This document shows positions 15,526 through 19,566 of a stretch of DNA of 19,566 bases, one piece after another; the stretch's first letter is position 1; each line of letters begins with the position of its first letter. Where the stretch lies: contig CAYNNP010000119.1 in the NCBI GenBank assembly GCA_964398215.1, forward strand, positions 1 to 19,566, in the 5' to 3' direction. Position numbers and translations under genes: made by a program. A model generated the notes under the pieces. It was not told the DNA's origin and searched no databases. It saw nothing but the letters and a program-made list of their open reading frames with translations. Source of the DNA: CAYNNP01 sp964398215 (GTDB lineage Bacteria; Planctomycetota; Planctomycetia; Pirellulales; Pirellulaceae).

Positions 15526-16455
15526 TTACTTTGCCAATTGCGTCAAATGACACTCGACACTTTCGGCTAACGCTTCAGGGTTGTAGCCGCCTTCCAATAG
15601 GCTAACCACGCGGCCACCTGCATGAGCTTTTGCCACATCCAATACGATCTTTGTGAATTCCTCGAAGTCTTCTGTCTCCAGCCCCAGCGAACCGACCGGA
15701 TCGGTTGCATGGCTATCGAACCCGGCGCTGATCAGTACCAAGTCTGGCTTCAATTGATCGGCAAAGTCCTCCACGCCGCCGCGCAGCTTATCAAGCTGGT
15801 CTTTGCGTGATGTTCCAAAAGCAATCGGCAAATTCACAGTCGTCCCCTTGCCAGCGCCATTGCCAACCTCGTCAGCACGTCCACTGCCAGGATAAAACGG
15901 AAAACGGTGCATCGAAAGAAATCCAACACTGGGGTCTTCCCAAAAGATATCTTGGGTGCCGTTACCGTGATGCACGTCCCAGTCCACGATCAATACACGT
16001 TCGCAGCCCAGTTTCTGAGTTGCCAGGCGGGCTGCTACTGCCACGCTGTTGAACAAACAGAACCCCATCGGTTGGTCTGGCAACGCGTGGTGGCCAGGTG
16101 GCCTGACCGCGCAGAATGCTGTTTTGTCGACTCCGGAAAGCACCTGTCGCACTGCATCGCAAGCAGCACCGGCTGCCATGGATGTTGCGTCGAACGAACG
16201 CTTGGAGACGACGGTATCGGCTTCGATCTGTCCGCCACCTTTGTCCGCGAATGACTTGATCGCGTCAAACGTTTCGGGTTGATGAACCAAACAGACTTCG
16301 TCACTCGTGGCAGGGTCCCAAGTCATGCGTTGCAACGAACCGTTCAACGAACTGTTGTCCAGACATTGGGTGACAGCGCGAAGTCGATTCGCATTTTCTG
16401 GGTGTTGCCCCGTGTCATGCTCCAGAAAGATCGGATCGTAGTAAAACAGCGTCAT
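15526..16455 (-). CDS. Histone deacetylase/AcuC family deacetylase
   Basis: From the ATG at 16455 the protein has 309 residues and is a complete zinc-dependent deacetylase of the arginase/HDAC fold, cytoplasmic by lack of a signal peptide. Signature motifs are RPPGHHA (about 118-124, active-site His pair), MGFCLFNSVA, DWDVHHGNGTQ (Asp160 and His162 as zinc ligands), SAGFDSHATDPVG (Asp247 as third ligand) and LLEGGYN with Tyr291. It resembles class II/AcuC-type bacterial enzymes that remove acetyl or other acyl groups from lysines or small molecules such as polyamines. The substrate is not decided by sequence. Its ATG overlaps by one base the stop codon of the preceding gene (TGATG), which suggests translational coupling. 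A TTG one codon earlier is possible but unlikely. Confidence 0.95.
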   Translation of the reverse strand: MTLFYYDPIFLEHDTGQHPENANRLRAVTQCLDNSSLNGSLQRMTWDPATSDEVCLVHQPETFDAIKSFADKGGGQIEADTVVSKRSFDATSMAAGAACDAVRQVLSGVDKTAFCAVRPPGHHALPDQPMGFCLFNSVAVAARLATQKLGCERVLIVDWDVHHGNGTQDIFWEDPSVGFLSMHRFPFYPGSGRADEVGNGAGKGTTVNLPIAFGTSRKDQLDKLRGGVEDFADQLKPDLVLISAGFDSHATDPVGSLGLETEDFEEFTKIVLDVAKAHAGGRVVSLLEGGYNPEALAESVECHLTQLAK

Positions 16456-17693
16456 CAAGTTTTGCCTGATTCTTTGGATTTAGAAAGATACCCACCGACA
16501 GCGCAGACTGTGTGGCGTGAGCGTTGGGGCAGTCGTTGAGCTTCGTCGTCAGTGGCGACAAACAGCTTTACTTCGTCGTCATCGAATTGGCTAAGATCAA
16601 GACTGCCTGGCCATCTCCATTCACGTTCAGTTCGCCAGTCGTACGTTTTGCCGACTGCCTGAAAACGAAATTGCTGATCGCCGCCAATCAGTTTTCGATT
16701 CGCTGGTTGATCATAAATCACGGGAGCCATGCCCAGGCGTGTGGCAGCCGATTTTCGGATCGCGACTCCATACGGTTCGTAGTCCCAGCGTCTCAAGTGT
16801 GGACGATAGCATCGCTGGCCAAGGAGTTCGCTAAGTGGCACCTCAGAAAAACACACCACTGGCCAATCCTTTGCGGTCGCGATTGCGTTGCCGACCAGCA
16901 ATTCGGATTCTACGATTCGCAACAGCGAATCCATCGCAGTTCGATCGCCACAATCTGTTTGCAGTAACAATTCATCTCGGTATTGGTTTTCGGTTTCACC
17001 AGGCCACCGCCCCATGGGAGCACGAGTGCAATGCACCAACCACTGGCCATCAGTGCGCGTCCAATCAAGACTCTTGGTCGACGCTCCTACCGGGCCAACT
17101 CTGGTCGCGACTGAATCCGTTCGCGCCCCACCGGCAACGAACCATCCAACCGCTCCAGCGTCTATCAGCTCTTTAGCGCAGTCTGGTTTGCCTTGGATGA
17201 CGGCGACTCTTACGGTAGCACCAGAAATATGCTTGAGACGATTTCGGATCGCCGAACTGACGTTTCCCTTCTTGCGAACAAATGCGGCGTCCACTCGATC
17301 GCCAACAATGATAGAAAATTCATCAAGCGACAAAGCCGATTCCGTACATGCAGCGATGGTTGGCTTTTCATCACAGATCGTTTGACAAGCCAAAATCAAA
17401 TCAACGCCAAAGAGTGCTGCAGCGCGAACTGCCCAACTCTCAATTGCAGCCCCCTTTGCAACGATCGCCACCGCGTTGCGGCTACGGCAATCCAGCATGC
17501 TTCGCGCAATGAACCGGCAAACTTGTTGATGAAGGTTTCTGTCATGCCCGAGTCGGCTGCATGTCAGCGTAATCCAGGGCCGATCACACCAGTTCGACTT
17601 CGCGAGAGTTTGGCTGATCGAAAATTCACTTGCCCCCAAGACTCTTGACCGCGAAATTCGACTTTCGTGCGGTAGAGAGACTTGAGTGTTCAT
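16455..17693 (-). CDS. Two-domain protein of unknown function coupled to the deacetylase gene
   Basis: The 412-residue protein has no signal peptide or membrane segment. Residues about 38-200 look like a Rossmannoid alpha/beta domain: WITLTCSRLG, HDRNLHQQVCRFIARSML, then AVAIVAKGAAIESWAVRAAA and VDLILACQ. The pattern recalls DprA/LOG-type nucleotide-binding folds, but a full glycine-rich motif is not evident. Residues 217-385 form a second domain: WLVHCTRAPMGRWPGE, VVCFSEVPLSELL, RRWDYEPYGVAIRK, PVIYDQP and YDWRTEREWR. I have seen this conserved unit in planctomycete proteins. Its FSE, PYG and EREWR pattern resembles DUF2971-like domains of unknown function. Both halves are probably cytoplasmic. 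The stop overlaps the deacetylase ATG, and the upstream DUF1559 gene ends 38 bases before it. A function linked to the deacetylase is inference. Confidence 0.7.
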   Translation of the reverse strand: MNTQVSLPHESRISRSRVLGASEFSISQTLAKSNWCDRPWITLTCSRLGHDRNLHQQVCRFIARSMLDCRSRNAVAIVAKGAAIESWAVRAAALFGVDLILACQTICDEKPTIAACTESALSLDEFSIIVGDRVDAAFVRKKGNVSSAIRNRLKHISGATVRVAVIQGKPDCAKELIDAGAVGWFVAGGARTDSVATRVGPVGASTKSLDWTRTDGQWLVHCTRAPMGRWPGETENQYRDELLLQTDCGDRTAMDSLLRIVESELLVGNAIATAKDWPVVCFSEVPLSELLGQRCYRPHLRRWDYEPYGVAIRKSAATRLGMAPVIYDQPANRKLIGGDQQFRFQAVGKTYDWRTEREWRWPGSLDLSQFDDDEVKLFVATDDEAQRLPQRSRHTVCAVGGYLSKSKESGKT

Positions 17694-17731
17694 GATGTAT
17701 CAGCCATCAAACCAATTTCGCTCGCGTGGTT

Positions 17732-19345
17732 CTAAAATCCTCCTATGACTTCACCACCAGCGCGGGTCAGCATATTGCGAAGCAGCTCTGTGTCAATTGA
17801 ATGAGTGATGAAAATCACTGCCCCATCACCCATCAGCACGTGGAATCCACCCTGGTGGATATGTCCCATTTGCGCGATCGGATCATCACCTAGTTCTACA
17901 TTTGCAGGTTTGGTCCATTCCGTCGCCTCAGTAGCATTCGCCTCGTAAACCATGATGGTGTTGGACAAGCCATCCTGAATGTCACGAAACCGATTGTCCT
18001 CACCCTCTTTCATTATTTTGTCATCGCCAACATTAGCATGAAATACTGTCTTTCCAGGTTCAAGCGGTAGGCTTGGGTCCATGAAAACTACAGGCATTTC
18101 CTTCAAGAGCTTGATGTTGTGGTCGCTATCCCAAGGTTCGTCCAGATGGAATTTTTCATACAAAGCTTGCTCTTCAATGAACGGCAAGATCGCGACGCGC
18201 CAGCTTAACAATGGCTTGTCGTTATCGTCCAAGATTGCGACTGGCGGTAGCTTTTTATAAGCCGAGTGATAATTGTGAAAAGCCAATCCGATTTGCTTCA
18301 GATTGTTGCTGGCTGACATTCGTCGTGCGGCTTCTCGCGCGGCCTGCACGGCTGGCAACAGCAGACCGACCAAGACACCAGCCGTTGCAACCGAAGCTGT
18401 TGCTTCCGTTTCAAGCACAAGACGATCCCCCTTACTTTCCAGCTGAATGAGATCGGCGAAGTAGTTGATCAAACGCCGTACATAGGCGCGCTGAGCATCT
18501 GGCACGCGTCCTTCGCCCTGAATTTCAGCATTCATCATATCGATTGCGATCAAGCGACCCTTGGCAACCGTTTCCTCGATGATCTGCTTGAGCTCTTTGC
18601 TGGACGCAGCATCGGCACTGACAAATTCAATGCGAAACTTGCCAGTCAAGCCTTCACTTTTTCCATTGACAATAACAAAGTCCAACAGATCGGGAATACG
18701 CTGAACATCACGCAACTGCGGTGGGATTTGGTCAATGTCCTGAGCAATCGCTTTTTTTAGCTCAGCACGCACAGGTGCCATTGAAAAGTACATTTGAAAG
18801 TCATCATCAGCGTCCAATTTCGCAGCGGTAATTTGGTCAGCCAATAGACCGCTGCCCGACTTGCTCGCCAGTACCGTGTCCAAGTAATTCTCTGGAGCAA
18901 AAACCATGGTACGTGGATTGATTGCGTGCATCACAAATTCACTGCTGTCACTGAATTCGTAGATCAACTTTCCGTTGGTCGTGCGCGGCGAATCGTCTGA
19001 CAACATCTCTGGAGCGATATTCGATGGATCGTAGTCCTTGCTCAGGGTTACCAGGACCGCGGCAGGTGCCTCACCATTTTCGGTGGGCTTACCAAGGATG
19101 GATCGGACCCCAGTGATCGTGTAGATGTCGATCCCAAAGTACTTTTTGGCCCAGGCTTCGGCTACTTCGACGGGCAAGAGTTGTACGCTTGGCTCTTTTA
19201 GGGTTTTGGCCACATCGGCTTGAACCACCAGTACAGAGGATTCAGAGACGTAGTCAGCTTTCCCATTCTGAGCCCGAACCTCAGGGGCTGCCAACAGGAT
19301 CAACGTGGCCATGAACACCAAGTTTCGTAACGTCTTGCCCATCAT
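17732..19345 (-). CDS. Secreted protein with internal DUF1559 (pseudopilin-like) domain
   Basis: With the ATG at 19345 the protein has 537 residues and begins with a signal peptide (MMGKTLRNLVFMATLILLAA, cleavage after VRA at about 25). A GGGGA run 5 bases before the start supports it. Frames from 19357, 19399 or TTG at 19429 are alternatives and would hide the signal. Residues 30-315 are a planctomycete-type region of unknown function. Residues 320-537 are a DUF1559 domain: the hydrophobic helix VGLLLPAVQAAREAARRMSA, then NNLKQIGLAFHNYH, DGLSNTIMVYEA and the terminal MGDGAVIFITHSIDTE. In most DUF1559 proteins the helix is N-terminal and resembles a type IV pilin signal; here it is internal. 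Such proteins are hugely expanded in planctomycetes, and their function is unknown. It is the first gene of the five-gene minus-strand group. Confidence 0.9.
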   Translation of the reverse strand: MMGKTLRNLVFMATLILLAAPEVRAQNGKADYVSESSVLVVQADVAKTLKEPSVQLLPVEVAEAWAKKYFGIDIYTITGVRSILGKPTENGEAPAAVLVTLSKDYDPSNIAPEMLSDDSPRTTNGKLIYEFSDSSEFVMHAINPRTMVFAPENYLDTVLASKSGSGLLADQITAAKLDADDDFQMYFSMAPVRAELKKAIAQDIDQIPPQLRDVQRIPDLLDFVIVNGKSEGLTGKFRIEFVSADAASSKELKQIIEETVAKGRLIAIDMMNAEIQGEGRVPDAQRAYVRRLINYFADLIQLESKGDRLVLETEATASVATAGVLVGLLLPAVQAAREAARRMSASNNLKQIGLAFHNYHSAYKKLPPVAILDDNDKPLLSWRVAILPFIEEQALYEKFHLDEPWDSDHNIKLLKEMPVVFMDPSLPLEPGKTVFHANVGDDKIMKEGEDNRFRDIQDGLSNTIMVYEANATEATEWTKPANVELGDDPIAQMGHIHQGGFHVLMGDGAVIFITHSIDTELLRNMLTRAGGEVIGGF

Positions 19346-19491
19346 AGAAATCCCCATCAATTGCGCGCGTGCTTTACAGTAATAAAATTGGAACTTCATT
19401 GTAGCGAACTGCCAGCGGGTTAACGACAAGGCAATTCAGAAAAAGGAACGGGTGCTTGAGAGACGGCTTGTTGATTTATTTGCGTGGCATG

Positions 19492-19563
19492 TGAGCCGCT
19501 GGCGCTAGTCGGCGGTTTCGAGGAGCTGTCACCGCAAGGCCCGCGGCTAGCGCCGACGGCTCA
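19492..19563. repeat. Imperfect inverted repeat of the planctomycete intergenic type
   Basis: Left arm 19492-19515 (starts TGAGCCGCTGGCGCTAG) and right arm 19541-19563 (ends GCTAGCGCCGACGGCTCA) are near-perfect reverse complements around a 25-base centre. The arms differ only at a few positions, such as CT against TC. The element lies about 150 bases upstream of the start at 19345. GAGCCG..GGCGCTAGCC-type repeats occur many times between genes in Pirellulaceae; that is general knowledge, not tested here. The right edge may be cut by the window. It could act as a hairpin terminator or a REP/MITE-like element. Confidence 0.75.
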
Positions 19564-19566
19564 TTT

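Noticed and set aside
15283..15570. 95-codon plus-strand frame across the same short gap
   Set aside because: It overlaps the deacetylase C-terminus and shows no recognisable motif.
1..19566. tRNA, rRNA, CRISPR arrays, riboswitches
   Set aside because: No cloverleaf, conserved rRNA segment, regularly spaced repeat array or known riboswitch core was noticed on either strand.

Overview
The window looks like ordinary chromosome from a planctomycete, most likely a Rhodopirellula-like member of the Pirellulaceae. This is inferred from gene content, not from a marker gene. The pointers are a Ser/Thr kinase with a planctomycete-type N-terminus, a DUF1559 protein, a formylglycine-type sulfatase, several very divergent secreted proteins, weak or absent Shine-Dalgarno sites, and a GC-rich inverted repeat at the right edge of a kind common in these genomes. 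I see no rRNA, tRNA, CRISPR array, transposase, integrase or phage gene.

Left part (1-5300). A membrane-anchored Ser/Thr kinase (minus) stands head to head with a small ExeA/AAA-like protein (plus) whose Walker A and B residues are degenerate. A 500-base, gene-poor stretch follows, holding a probable 40-residue lipoprotein, a short hairpin and a pair of 16-bp direct repeats. Next come a secreted alpha/alpha-toroid (prenyltransferase/squalene-oxidase repeat) protein and a stand-alone protein resembling the 3'-phosphoesterase domain of LigD. The 3' end of that last gene overlaps by 73 bases the 3' end of a convergent membrane-anchored protein.

Middle (5295-14604). A 1206-residue secreted protein, probably sharing a transcript with the membrane-anchored protein downstream, is divergent from a plus-strand run: a secreted DUF885 zinc-peptidase-like protein, a secreted sulfatase with an unusual C-S-T-C-R active-site motif, then dapF (lysine and cell-wall precursor synthesis) and xseA (exonuclease VII large subunit). 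dapF and xseA are 3 bases apart; no xseB is present.

Right part (14669-19345, all minus). Five closely packed genes look like one transcription unit: a DUF1559 fusion protein, a two-domain protein of unknown function, an HDAC/AcuC-type deacetylase (start overlapping the preceding stop by one base), a short CsrA-like ORF with a TTG start, and a small secreted charged protein. The unknown-protein/deacetylase/CsrA-like trio is the most interesting part of the window. No complete recognised novel system, such as a defence island, is evident. The most unusual signals are the divergent CsrA-like ORF, the degenerate ATPase and the two-domain partner of the deacetylase.
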